Source of the DNA: Hydractinia symbiolongicarpus
Taxonomy: Eukaryota; Cnidaria; Hydrozoa; Anthoathecata; Hydractiniidae
Direction: 5' to 3'
NCBI RefSeq assembly: GCF_029227915.1
Contig: NC_079877.1
Coordinates: 6,016,001 to 6,080,000, forward strand
Length of the DNA stretch: 64,000 bases
The translations under genes were made by a program, and so were the position numbers. A model generated the notes under the pieces. That model saw nothing but the letters and a program-made list of their open reading frames with translations. It searched no databases and had not been told where the DNA came from. Shown in pieces: positions 26,542 to 37,703 of the stretch (position 1 is its first letter; every line of letters starts with the position of its first letter).

Positions 26542-27961
26542 CCCAAACGATTTTTTAAATTATTATTTCACCACTAAAGCCCATGAGACTTGTAGTTTTT
26601 TAAAATGCTTTCATTTTTGTTGAGACGCTGAATAAAAGAAGTTTAATCGCCTGCAAACGAAAACCTGCGATTTCCCGTAAATCCTGGACTCGGCCCGTAT
26701 AGTCAAAAGTATACAAAGAAAGTACCCAGGGAGTAAACTCATTTCCCAAACGATTTTTTAAATTATTATTTCACCACTAAAGCCCATGAGACTTGTAGTT
26801 TTTTAAAATGTTTTCATTTTTGATGAGACGCTGAATAAAAGAAGTTTAATCGCCGGCAAACGAAAACCCGCGATTTCCCGTAAATCCTGGACTCGGCCCG
26901 TATAGTCATAAGTATACAAGGAAAGTACCCAGCGAGTAAACTCACTTCCCGAACGATTTTTTAAATTATTTTTTCACCACTAAAACGCATAAGACTTGTA
27001 GTTTTCAAAAATGTTTTCATTTTTGATGAGACGCTGAATAAAAGAAGTTTAATCGCCGGCAAATGAAAACCCGCGATTTCCGTAAATCCCGGGCTTGGCC
27101 CGTATAGTCAAAAGTATACAAAGATAGTACCCAGGGAGTAAACTCATTTCCCGAACGATTTTTTAATTCATTTTTTCACCACTAAAACGCATGAGACTTG
27201 TAGTTTTCAAAAATGTTTTCATTTTTGATGAGACGCTGAATAAAAGAAGTTTAATCGCCGGCAAACGAAAACCTGCGATTTCCCGTAAATCCCGGACTCG
27301 GCCCGTCTAGTCAAAAGTATACAAAGAAAGTACCCAGGGAGTAAACTAATTTCCCAAACGATTTTTTAAATTATTATTTCACCACTAAAGCCCATGAGAC
27401 TTGTAGTTTTTAAAAATGTTTTCATTTTTGATGAGACGCTAAATAAAAGAAGTTTAATCGCCGGCAAACGAATACCCGCAATTTCCCGTAAATCCCGGAC
27501 TCGGCCCGTATAGTCAAAAGTATACAAAGAAAGTACCCAGGGAGTAAACTCATTTCCCAAACGATTTTTCAAATTTATATTTTACCACTAAAGCCCATGA
27601 GACTTGTAGTTTTTAAAAATGTTTTCATTTTTGATGAGACGCTGACTAAAAGAAGTTTAATCGCCTGCAAACGAAAACCTGCGATTTCCCGTAAATCCCG
27701 GACTCGGCCCGTATAGTCAAAAGTATACAAAGAAAGTACCCAGGGAGTAAACTCATTTCCCAAACGATTTTTTAAATTATTATTTCACCACTAAAGCCCA
27801 TGAGACTGGTAGTTTTTTAAAATGTTTTCATTTTTGTTGAGACGCTGAATAAAAGAAGTTTAATCGCCTGCAAACGAAAACCTGCGATTTCCCGTAAATC
27901 CCGGACTCGGCCCGTATAGTCAAAAGTATACAAAGAAAGTACCCAGGGAGTAAACTCATTT
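26542..27961. repeat. 7-mer cassette, copy 2 (1420 bp)
   Basis: This copy is offset by exactly 2435 bp from copy 1 and shares every marker listed there, including ATGCTTTC, AATCCTGGACTC, the GATTTCCGTAAATC deletion and AATTCATT. Together with following C''-C* copies it makes a 12-monomer periodicity (24107-26541 and 26542-28976). Inside that unit monomers 8 and 9 differ between the two copies. Confidence 0.88.
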
Positions 27962-29788
27962 CCCAAACGATTTTTTAAATTATTATTTCACCACTAAAGC
28001 CCATGAGACTTGTAGTTTTTTAAAATGTTTTCATTTTTGATGAGACGCTGAATAAAAGAAGTTTAATCGCCGGCAAACGAAAACCCGCGATTTCCCGTAA
28101 ATCCCGGACTCGGCCCGTATAGTCAAAAGTATACAAGGAAAGTACCCAGTGAGTAAACTCACTTCCCGAACGAATTTTTAAATTATTTTTTCACCACTAA
28201 AACGCATGAGACTTGTAGTTTTCAGAAATGTTTTCATTTTTGATGAGACGCTTAATGAAAGTTGTTTAATCGCCGGCAAACGAAAACCCGCGATTTCCCG
28301 TAAATCCCGGACTCGGCCCGTCTAGTCAAAAGTATACAAAGAAAGTACCCAGGGAGTAAACTAATTTCCCAAACGATTTTTTAAATTATTATTTCACCAC
28401 TAAAGCCCATGAGACTTGTAGTTTTTAAAAATGTTTTCATTTTTGATGAGACGCTGAATAAAAGAAGTTTAATCGCCGGCAAACGAATACCCGCGATTTC
28501 CCGTAAATCCCGGACTCGGCCCGTATAGTCAAAAGTATACAAAGAAAGTACCCAGGGAGTAAACTCATTTCCCAAACGATTTTTCAAATTTATATTTTAC
28601 CACTAAAGCCCATGAGACTTGTAGTTTTTAAAAATGTTTTCATTTTTGATGAGACGCTGAATAAAAGAAGTTTAATCGCCTGCAAACGAAAACCTGCGAT
28701 TTCCCGTAAATCCCGGACTCGGCCCGTATAGTCAAAAGTATACAAAGAAAGTACCCAGGGAGTAAACTCATTTCCCAAACGATTTTTTAAATTATTATTT
28801 CACCACTAAAGCCCATGAGACTTGTAGTTTTTTAAAATGTTTTCATTTTTGTTGAGACGCTGAATAAAAGAAGTTTAATCGCCTGCAAACGAAAACCTGC
28901 GATTTCCCGTAAATCCCGGACTCGGCCCGTATAGTCAAAAGTATACAAAGAAAGTACCCAGGGAGTAAACTCATTTCCCGAACGATTTTTTAAATTATTA
29001 TTTCACCACTAAAGCCCATGAGACTTGTAGTTTTTTAAAATGTTTTCATTTTTGATGAGACGCTGAATAAAAGAAGTTTAATCGCCGGCAAACGAAAACC
29101 CGCGATTTCCCGTAAATCCCGGACTCGGCCCGTATAGTCAAAAGTATACAAGGAAAGTACCCAGTGAGTAAACTCACTTCCCGAACGAATTTTTAAATTA
29201 TTTTTTCACCACTAAAACGCATGAGACTTGTAGTTTTCAGAAATGTTTTCATTTTTGATGAGACGCTTAATGAAAGTTGTTTAATCGCCGGCAAACGAAA
29301 ACCCGCGATTTCCCGTAAATCCCGGGCTTGGCCCGTATAGTCGAATGTATACAAAGAAAGTACCCTGTGAGTAAACTCATTTCCAAAACGATTTTTTAAA
29401 TTATCTTTTCGCCACTAAAACGCTTGAGACTTGTAGTTTTCAAAAATGTTTTCATTTTTGATGAGACGCTAAATAAAAGAAGTTTAATCGCCGGCAAACG
29501 AAAACCTGCGATTTTCCGTAAATCCCGGACTCAGCCCGTATAGTCAAAAGTATACAAAGAGAGTATCCAGGGTGTAAACTCACTTCCTGAACGATTTTTT
29601 AAATTATTTTTTCACCACTAAAACGCATGAGACTTGTAGTTGTCAAAAATGTTTTCATTTTTGATGAGACGCTGAATAAAAGAAGTTTAATCGCCTGCAA
29701 ACGAAAACCTGCGATTTCCCGTAAATCCCGGACTCGGCCCGTATTGTCAAAAGTATACAAAGAAAGTACCCAGGGAGTAAACTCATTT

Positions 29789-31208
29789 CCCAAACGATTT
29801 TTTAAATTATTATTTCACCACTAAAGCCCATAAGACTTGTAGTTTTTTAAAATGTTTTCATTTTTGTTGAGACGCTGAATAAAAGAAGTTTAATCGCCTG
29901 CAAACGAAAACCTGCGATTTCCCGTAAATCCCGGACTCGGCCCGTATAGTCAAAAGTATACAAAGAAAATACCCAGGGAGTAAACTCATTTCCCAAACGA
30001 TTTTTTAAATTATTATTTCACCACTAAAGCCCATGAGACTTGTAGTTTTTTAAAATGTTTTCATTTTTGATGAGACGCTGAATAAAAGAAGTTTAATCGC
30101 CGGCAAACGAAAACCCGCGATTTCCCGTAAATCCCGGACTCGGCCCGTATAGTCATAAGTATACAAGGAAAGTACCCAGCGAGTAAACTCACTTCCCGAA
30201 CGATTTTTTAAATTATTTTTTCACCACTAAAACGCATAAGACTTGTAGTTTTCAAAAATGTTTTCATTTTTGATGAGACGCTGAATAAAAGAAGTTTAAT
30301 CGCCGGCAAACGAAAACCCGCGATTTCCGTAAATCCCGGGCTTGGCCCGTATAGTCAAAAGTATACAAAGATAGTACCCAGGGAGTAAACTCATTTCCCG
30401 AACGATTTTTTAATTCATTTTTTCACCACTAAAACGCATGAGACTTGTAGTTTTCAAAAATGTTTTCATTTTTGATGAGACGCTGAATAAAAGAAGTTTA
30501 ATCGCCGGCAAACGAAAACCTGCGATTTCCCGTAAATCCCGGACTCGGCCCGTCTAGTCAAAAGTATACAAAGAAAGTACCCAGGGAGTAAACTAATTTC
30601 CCAAACGATTTTTTAAATTATTATTTCACCACTAAAGCCCATGAGACTTGTAGTTTTTAAAAATGTTTTCATTTTTGATGAGACGCTGAATAAAAGAAGT
30701 TTAATCGCCGGCAAACGAATACCCGCGATTTCCCGTAAATCCCGGACTCAGCCCGTATAGTCAAAAGTATACAAAGAAAGTACCCAGGGAGTAAACTCAT
30801 TTCCCAAACGATTTTTCAAATTTATATTTTACCACTAAAGCCCATGAGACTTGTAGTTTTTAAAAATGTTTTCATTTTTGATGAGACGCTGAATAAAAGA
30901 AGTTTAATCGCCTGCAAACGAAAACCTGCGATTTCCCGTAAATCCCGGACTCGGCCCGTATAGTCAAAAGTATACAAAGAAAGTACCCAGGGAGTAAACT
31001 CATTTCCCAAACGATTTTTTAAATTATTATTTCACCACTAAAGCCCTTGAGACTTGTAGTTTTTTAAAATGTTTTCATTTTTGTTGAGACGCTGAATAAA
31101 AGAAGTTTAATCGCCTGCAAACGAAAACCTGCGATTTCCCGTAAATCCCGGACTCGGCCCGTATAGTCAAAAGTATACAAAGAAAGTACCCAGGGAGTAA
31201 ACTCATTT
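29789..31208. repeat. 7-mer cassette, copy 3 (1420 bp)
   Basis: Offset 3247 bp from copy 2 (16 monomers minus the one-base deletion). It has the same member order, with small private changes such as CCCATAAGAC and AAAGAAAATACCC in the first member and ATGTTTTC for ATGCTTTC. Its last three members also form the start of the 8-mer HOR that follows. Confidence 0.86.
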
Positions 31209-32223
31209 CCCAAACGATTTTTTAAATTATTATTTCACCACTAAAGCCCATGAGACTTGTAGTTTTTTAAAATGTTTTCATTTTTGATGAGACGCTGAAT
31301 AAAAGAAGTTTAATCGCCGGCAAACGAAAACCCACGATTTCCCGTAAATCCCGGACTCGGCCCGTATAGTCATAAGTATACAAGGAAAGTACCCAGCGAG
31401 TAAACTCACTTCCCGAACGAATTTTTAAATTATTTTTTCACCACTAAAACGCATGAGACTTGTAGTTTTCAGAAATGTTTTCATTTTTGATGAGACGCTT
31501 AATGAAAGTTGTTTAATCGCCGGCAAACGAAAACCCGCGATTTCCCGTAAATCCCGGACTCGGCCCGTATAGTCAAAAGTATACAAGGAAAGTACCCAGT
31601 GAGTAAACTCATTTCCCTAACGAATTTTTAAATTATTTTTTCACCACTAAAACGCATGAGACTTGTAGTTTTCAAAAATGTTTTCATTTTTGATGAGACG
31701 CTGAATAAAAGAAGTTTAATCGCCGGCAAACGAAAACCTGAGATTTTCCGTAAATCCCGGACTCGGCCCGTATAGTCAAAAGTATACAAAGAGAGTACCC
31801 AGGGTGTAAACTCACTTCCCGAACGATTTTTTAAATTATTTTTTCACCACTAAAACGCATGAGACTTGTAGTTTCCAAGAATGTTTTCATTTTTGATGAG
31901 ACGCTGAATAAAAGAAGTTTAATCGCCGGCAAACGAAAACCCGCGATTTTCCGTAAATCCCGGACTCGGCCCGTATAGTCAAAAGTATACAAAGAGAGTA
32001 CCCAGGGTGTAAACTCACTTCCCGAACGATTTTTTAAATTGTTTTTTTACCACTAAAACGCATGAGACTTGTAGTTTTCAAGAATATTTTCATTTTTGAT
32101 GAGACGCTGAATAAAAGAGGTTTAATCGCCGGCAAACGAAAACCTGCGATTTTCCGTAAATCCCGGACTCGGCCCGTATAGTCAAAAGTATACAAAGAAA
32201 GTACCCAGGGAGTAAACTAATTT
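30600..32223. repeat. 8-mer HOR unit 1 (1624 bp)
   Basis: Members in order are C'' (30600, GAATACCCGCG), C* (30803), B with TTTTTGTTGAG (31006), C with GTCATAAG (31209), D' with CGCTTAATG and C-type tail (31412), F (31615), A with TTTCCAAGAATG (31818) and A with AAATTGTTTTTTTACC (32021). The unit is exactly 8 x 203 bp. Private changes include CCCACGATTT and CCTGAGATTTTCC. Confidence 0.92.
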
Positions 32224-32426
32224 CCCAAACGATTTTTTAAATTATTATTTCACCACTAAAGCCCATGAGACTTGTAGTTTTTAAAAATGTTTTCATTTTT
32301 GATGAGACGCTGAAAAAAAGAAGTTTAATCGCCGGCAAACGAATACCCGCGATTTCCCGTAAATCCCGGACTCGGCCCGTATAGTCAAAAGTATACAAAG
32401 AAAGTACCCAGGGAGTAAACTCATTT

Positions 32427-32629
32427 CCCAAACGATTTTTCAAATTTATATTTTACCACTAAAGCCCATGAGACTTGTAGTTTTTAAAAATGTTTTCATT
32501 TTTGATGAGACGCTGAATAAAAGAAGTTTAATCGCCTGCAAACGAAAACCTGCGATTTCCCGTAAATCCCGGACTCGGCCCGTATAGTCAAAAGTATACA
32601 AAGAAAGTACCCAGGGAGTAAACTCATTT
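32427..32629. repeat. Representative C* monomer (variant AT block)
   Basis: C* has GATTTTTCAAATTTATATTT before TACCAC, where other copies have GATTTTTTAAATTATT. The rest is C/B-like (CTAAAGCCCATGAG, GCCTGC, CAGGGAG). The marker CAAATTTATA occurs at about 25135, 26150, 27570, 28585, 30817, 32441 and 34065. The spacings are 1015, 1420, 1015, 2232, 1624 and 1624 bp, that is about 5, 7, 5, 11, 8 and 8 monomers. It is a clean tracer for the higher-order structure of 24-35 kb. Confidence 0.88.
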
Positions 32630-33238
32630 CCCAAACGATTTTTTAAATTATTATTTCACCACTAAAGCCCATGAGACTTGTAGTTTTTTAAAATGTTTTC
32701 ATTTTTGTTGAGACGCTGAATAAAAGAAGTTTAATCGCCTGCAAACGAAAACCTGCGATTTCCCGTAAATCCCGGACTCGGCCCGTATAGTCAAAAGTAT
32801 ACAAAGAAAGTACCCAGGGAGTAAACTCATTTCCCAAACGATTTTTTAAATTATTATTTCACCACTAAAGCCCATGAGACTTGTAGTTTTTTAAAATGTT
32901 TTCATTTTTGATGAGACGCTGAATAAAAGAAGTTTAATCGCCGGCAAACGAAAACCCGCGATTTCCCGTAAATCCCGGACTCGGCCCGTATAGTCATAAG
33001 TATACAAGGAAAGTACCCAGCGAGTAAACTCACTTCCCGAACGAATTTTTAAATTATTTTTTCACCACTAAAACGCATGAGACTTGTAGTTTTCAGAAAT
33101 GTTTTCATTTTTGATGAGACGCTTAATGAAAGTTGTTTAATCGCCGGCAAACGAAAACCCGCGATTTCCCGTAAATCCCGGACTCGGCCCGTATAGTCAA
33201 AAGTATACAAGGAAAGTACCCAGTGAGTAAACTCATTT

Positions 33239-33441
33239 CCCTAACGAATTTTTAAATTATTTTTTCACCACTAAAACGCATGAGACTTGTAGTTTTCAAA
33301 AATGTTTTCATTTTTGATGAGACGCTGAATAAAAGAAGTTTAATCGCCGGCAAACGAAAACCTGCGATTTTCCGTAAATCCCGGACTCGGCCCGTATAGT
33401 CAAAAGTATACAAAGAGAGTACCCAGGGTGTAAACTCACTT
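33239..33441. repeat. Representative subfamily F monomer
   Basis: Subfamily F combines the head CCCTAACGAATTTTT with an A-like body: CAAAAATG, GCCGGC, CCTGCGATTTTCCG, AAGAGAG and GGGTGTAAACTCAC. It follows E in the canonical order and precedes A. Local variants include CACCACGAAAACGC (14162, 16395, 17207, 19643), CGCATGACACATG (36283, 37298, 39328) and AAAAGGCATGAG (41155, 41766, 42787, 44613, 46034, 46440). These give traceable lineages. Confidence 0.82.
33296..33317. other. Short A/T dyad (9-bp arms, 4-nt loop), one example
   Basis: TCAAAAATG at 33296-33304 is the exact reverse complement of CATTTTTGA at 33309-33317, with TTTT between. It occupies monomer positions 58-79 and recurs in essentially every copy with modifications. 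CAAGAATG (many A), CAGAAATG (D) and TTAAAAATG (C) each change one left-arm base, while the right arm is almost invariant. TTTAAAATG (a C derivative) and the G form break one pair. It could form a small hairpin in single strands or RNA; that is inference. Confidence 0.7.
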
Positions 33442-33847
33442 CCCGAACGATTTTTTAAATTATTTTTTCACCACTAAAACGCATGAGACTTGTAGTTTCC
33501 AAGAATGTTTTCATTTTTGATGAGACGCTGAATAAAAGAAGTTTAATCGCCGGCAAACGAAAACCCGCGATTTTCCGTAAATCCCGGACTCGGCCCGTAT
33601 AGTCAAAAGTATACAAAGAGAGTACCCAGGGTGTAAACTCACTTCCCGAACGATTTTTTAAATTGTTTTTTTACCACTAAAACGCATGAGACTTGTAGTT
33701 TTCAAGAATGTTTTCATTTTTGATGAGACGCTGAATAAAAGAGGTTTAATCGCCGGCAAACGAAAACCTGCGATTTTCCGTAAATCCCGGACTCGGCCCG
33801 TATAGTCAAAAGTATACAAAGAAAGTACCCAGGGAGTAAACTAATTT

Positions 33848-35471
33848 CCCAAACGATTTTTTAAATTATTATTTCACCACTAAAGCCCATGAGACTTGTA
33901 GTTTTTAAAAATGTTTTCATTTTTGATGAGACGCTGAATAAAAGAAGTTTAATCGCCGGCAAACGAATACCCGCGATTTCCCGTAAATCCCGGACTCGGC
34001 CCGTATAGTCAAAAGTATACAAAGAAAGTACCCAGGGAGTAAACTCATTTCCCAAACGATTTTTCAAATTTATATTTTACCACTAAAGCCCATGAGACTT
34101 GTAGTTTTTAAAAATGTTTTCATTTTTGATGAGACGCTGAATAAAAGAAGTTTAATCGCCTGCAAACGAAAACCTGCGATTTCCCGTAAATCCCGGACTC
34201 GGCCCGTATAGTCAAAAGTATACAAAGAAAGTACCCAGGGAGTAAACTCATTTCCCAAACGATTTTTTAAATTATTATTTCACCACTAAAGCCCATGAGA
34301 CTTGTAGTTTTTTAAAATGTTTTCATTTTTGTTGAGACGCTGAATAAAAGAAGTTTAATCGCCTGCAAACGAAAACCTGCGATTTCCCGTAAATCCCGGA
34401 CTCGGCCCGTATAGTCAAAAGTATACAAAGAAAGTACCCAGGGAGTAAACTCATTTCCCAAACGATTTTTTAAATTATTATTTCACCACTAAAGCCCATG
34501 AGACTTGTAGTTTTTTAAAATGTTTTCATTTTTGATGAGACGCTGAATAAAAGAAGTTTAATCGCCGGCAAACGAAAACCCGCGATTTCCCGTAAATCCC
34601 GGACTCGGCCCGTATAGTCATAAGTATACAAGGAAAGTACCCAGCGAGTAAACTCACTTCCCGAACGAATTTTTAAATTATTTTTTCACCACTAAAACGC
34701 ATGAGACTTGTAGTTTTTAGAAATGTTTTCATTTTTGATGAGACGCTTAATGAAAGTTGTTTAATCGCCGGCAAACGAAAACCCGCGATTTCCCGTAAAT
34801 CCCGGACTCGGCCCGTATAGTCAAAAGTATACAAGGAAAGTACCCAGTGAGTAAACTCATTTCCCTAACGAATTTTTAAATTATTTTTTCACCACTAAAA
34901 CGCATGAGACTTGTAGTTTTCAAAAATGTTTTCATTTTTGATGAGACGCTGAATAAAAGAAGTTTAATCGCCGGCAAACGAAAACCTGCGATTTTCCGTA
35001 AATCCCGGACTCGGCCCGTATAGTCAAAAGTATACAAAGAGAGTACCCAGGGTGTAAACTCACTTCCCGAACGATTTTTTAAATTATTTTTTCACCACTA
35101 AAACGCATGAGACTTGTAGTTTCCAAGAATGTTTTCATTTTTGATGAGACGCTGAATAAAAGAAGTTTAATCGCCGGCAAACGAAAACCCGCTATTTTCC
35201 GTAAATCCCGGACTCGGCCCGTATAGTCAAAAGTATACAAAGAGAGTACCCAGGGTGTAAACTCACTTCCCGAACGATTTTTTAAATTGTTTTTTTACCA
35301 CTAAAACGCATGAGACTTGTAGTTTTCAAGAATGTTTTCATTTTTGATGAGACGCTGAATAAAAGAGGTTTAATCGCCGGCAAACGAAAACCTGCGATTT
35401 TCCGTAAATCCCGGACTCGGCCCGTATAGTCAAAAGTATACAAAGAGAGAATCCAGGGTGTAAACTCACTT
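33848..35471. repeat. 8-mer HOR unit 3 (1624 bp)
   Basis: Third consecutive copy, again offset by 1624 bp (CAAATTTATA at 34065; TTTCCAAGAATG at 35119). Private changes include GTTTTTAGAAATG in D' and CCCGCTATTTTCC in A. It ends at a B copy carrying the CACTTCCGAACG one-base deletion, where the array switches to a segment related to 23499. Confidence 0.93.
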
Positions 35472-37094
35472 CCGAACGATTTTTTAAATTATTTTTTCAC
35501 CACTAAAACGCATGAGACTTGTAGTTTTCAAAAATGTTTTCATTTTTGATGAGACGCTGAATAAAAGAAGTTTAATCGGCTGCAAACGAAAACCTGCGAT
35601 TTCCCGTAAATCCCGGACTCGGCCCGTATAGTCAAAAGTATACAAAGAAAGTACCCAGGGAGTAAACTCATTTCCCAAACTATTTTTTAAATTGTTATTT
35701 CACCACTAAAGCCCATGAGACTTGTAGTTTTTTAAAATGTTTTCATTTTTGATGAGACGCTGAATAAAAGAAGTTTAATCGCCGGCAAACGAAAACCCGC
35801 GATTTCCCGTAAATCCCGGACTCGGCCCGTATAGTCAAAAGTATACAAGGAAAGTACCCAGTGAGTAAACTCACTTCCCGAACGAATTTTTAATTTATTT
35901 TTTCACCACTAAAACGCATGAGACTTGTAGTTTTCAGAAATGTTTTCATTTTTGATGAGACGCTTAATGAAAGTTGTTTAATCGCCGGCAAACGAAAACC
36001 CGCGATTTCCCGTAAATCCCGGGCTTGGCCCGTATAGTCGAATGTATACAAAGAAAGTACCCTGTGAGTAAACTCATTTCCAAAACGATTTTTTAAATTA
36101 TCTTTTCACCACTAAAACGCTTGAGACTTGTAGTTTTCAAAAATGTTTTCATTTTTGATGAGACGCTAAATAAAAGAAGTTTAATCGCCGGCAAAGGAAA
36201 ACCCGCGATTTCCTGTAAATCCCGGACTCGGCCCGTATAGTCAAAAGTATACAAGGAAAGTACCCAGTGAGTAAACTCATTTCCCTAACGAATTTTTAAA
36301 TTATTTTTTCACCACTAAAACGCATGACACATGTAGTTTTCAAAAATGTTTTCATTTTTGATGAGACGCTGAATAAAAGAAGTTTAATCGCCGGCAAACG
36401 AAAACCTGCGATTTTCCGTAAATCCCGGACTCGGCCCGTATAGTCAAAAGTATACAAAGAGAGTACCCAGGGTGTAAACTCACTTCCCGAACGATTTTTT
36501 AAATTATTTTTTCACCACTAAAACGCATGAGACTTGTAGTTTTCAAGAATGTTTTCATTTTTGATGAGACGCTGAATAAAAGAAGTTTAATCGCCGGCAA
36601 ACGAAAACCTGCGATTTTCCGTAAATCCCGGACTCGGCCCGTATAGTCAAAAGTATACAAAGAGAGTACCCAGGGTGTAAACTCACTTCCCGAACGATTT
36701 TTTAAATTATTTTTACACCACTAAAACGCATGAGACTTGTAGTTTTCAAAAATGTTTTCATTTTTGATGAGACGCTGAATAAAGGAAGTTTAATCGCCAG
36801 CAAATGAAAACCTGCGATTTTCCGTAAATCCCGGACTCAGCCCGTATAGTCAAAAGTACACAAAGAGAGTACCCAGGGTGTAAACTCACTTCCCGAACGA
36901 TTTTTTAAATTATTTTTTCACCACTAAAACGCATGAGACTTGTAGTTTTCAAGAATGTTTTCATTTTTGATGAGACGCTGAATAAAAGAAGTTTAATCGC
37001 CGGCAAACGAAAACCTGCGATTTTCCGTAAATCCCGGACTCGGCCCGTATAGTCAAAAGTATACAAAGAGAGTACCCAGGGTGTAAACTCACTT
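35472..37094. repeat. B-C-D-E-F-A-A-A run
   Basis: One of the best-preserved ancestral-order runs: B with ATCGGCTGC (35472), C (35674), D (35877), E with GCAAAGGAAAAC (36080), F with CGCATGACACATG (36283) and three A copies (36486, 36689, 36892). Parts recur downstream: ATCGGCTGC again at 38719 (16 monomers later) and CGCATGACACATG at 37298 and 39328 (5 and 15 monomers later). Confidence 0.86.
36486..36688. repeat. Representative subfamily A monomer
   Basis: Subfamily A has the head CCCGAACGATTTTTT, CAAGAATG or CAAAAATG in the left arm of the A/T dyad, GCCGGC, CCTGCGATTTTCCG, AAGAGAG near the 3' part and the tail GGGTGTAAACTCAC. It usually occurs in runs of two or three after an F copy and before a B copy (for example 813-1421 and 36486-37094). 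It dominates 40952-47453. Subfamily labels are mine and are based only on linked variants visible in this window. Confidence 0.85.
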
Positions 37095-37703
37095 CCCGAA
37101 CGATTTTTTAAATTATTTTTTCACCACTAAAACGCATGAGACTTGCAGTTTTCAAAAATGTTTTCATTTTTGATGAGACGCTAAATAAAAGAAGTTTAAT
37201 CGCCGGCAAAGGAAAACCCGCGATTTCCTGTAAATCCCGGACTCGGCCCGTATAGTCAAAAGTATACAAGGAAAGTACCCAGTGAGTAAACTCATTTCCC
37301 TAACGAATTTTTAAATTATTTTTTCACCACTAAAACGCATGACACATGTAGTTTTCAAAAATGTTTTCATTTTTGATGAGACGCTGAATAAAAGAAGTTT
37401 AATCGCCGGCAAACGAAAACCTGCGATTTTCCGTAAATCCCGGACTCGGCCCGTATAGTCAAAAGTATACAAAGAGAGTACCCAGGGTGTAAACTCACTT
37501 CCCGAACGATTTTTTAAATTATTTTTTCACCACTAAAACGCATGAGACTTGTAGTTTTCAAGAATGTTTTCATTTTTGATGAGACGCTGAATAAAAGAAG
37601 TTTAATCGCCGGCAAACGAAAACCTGCGATTTTCCGTAAAATACGGACTCAGCCCGTATAGTCAAAAGTACACAAAGAGAGTACCCAGGGTGTAAACTCA
37701 CTT

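Larger units (their letters stand above)
32224..33847. repeat. 8-mer HOR unit 2 (1624 bp)
   Basis: Same eight members in the same order as 30600-32223, with markers offset by exactly 1624 bp (CAAATTTATA 30817 to 32441; TTTCCAAGAATG 31871 to 33495). I see only a handful of differences from unit 1, for example CTGAAAAAAAGAAG near 32313. Confidence 0.93.

Noticed and set aside
24107-31208. A simple 12-monomer HOR of 2435 bp repeated in tandem
   Set aside because: Two copies align at this offset, but monomers 8 and 9 differ between them and the third copy is offset by 16 monomers. The 7-mer cassette is the better-supported unit.
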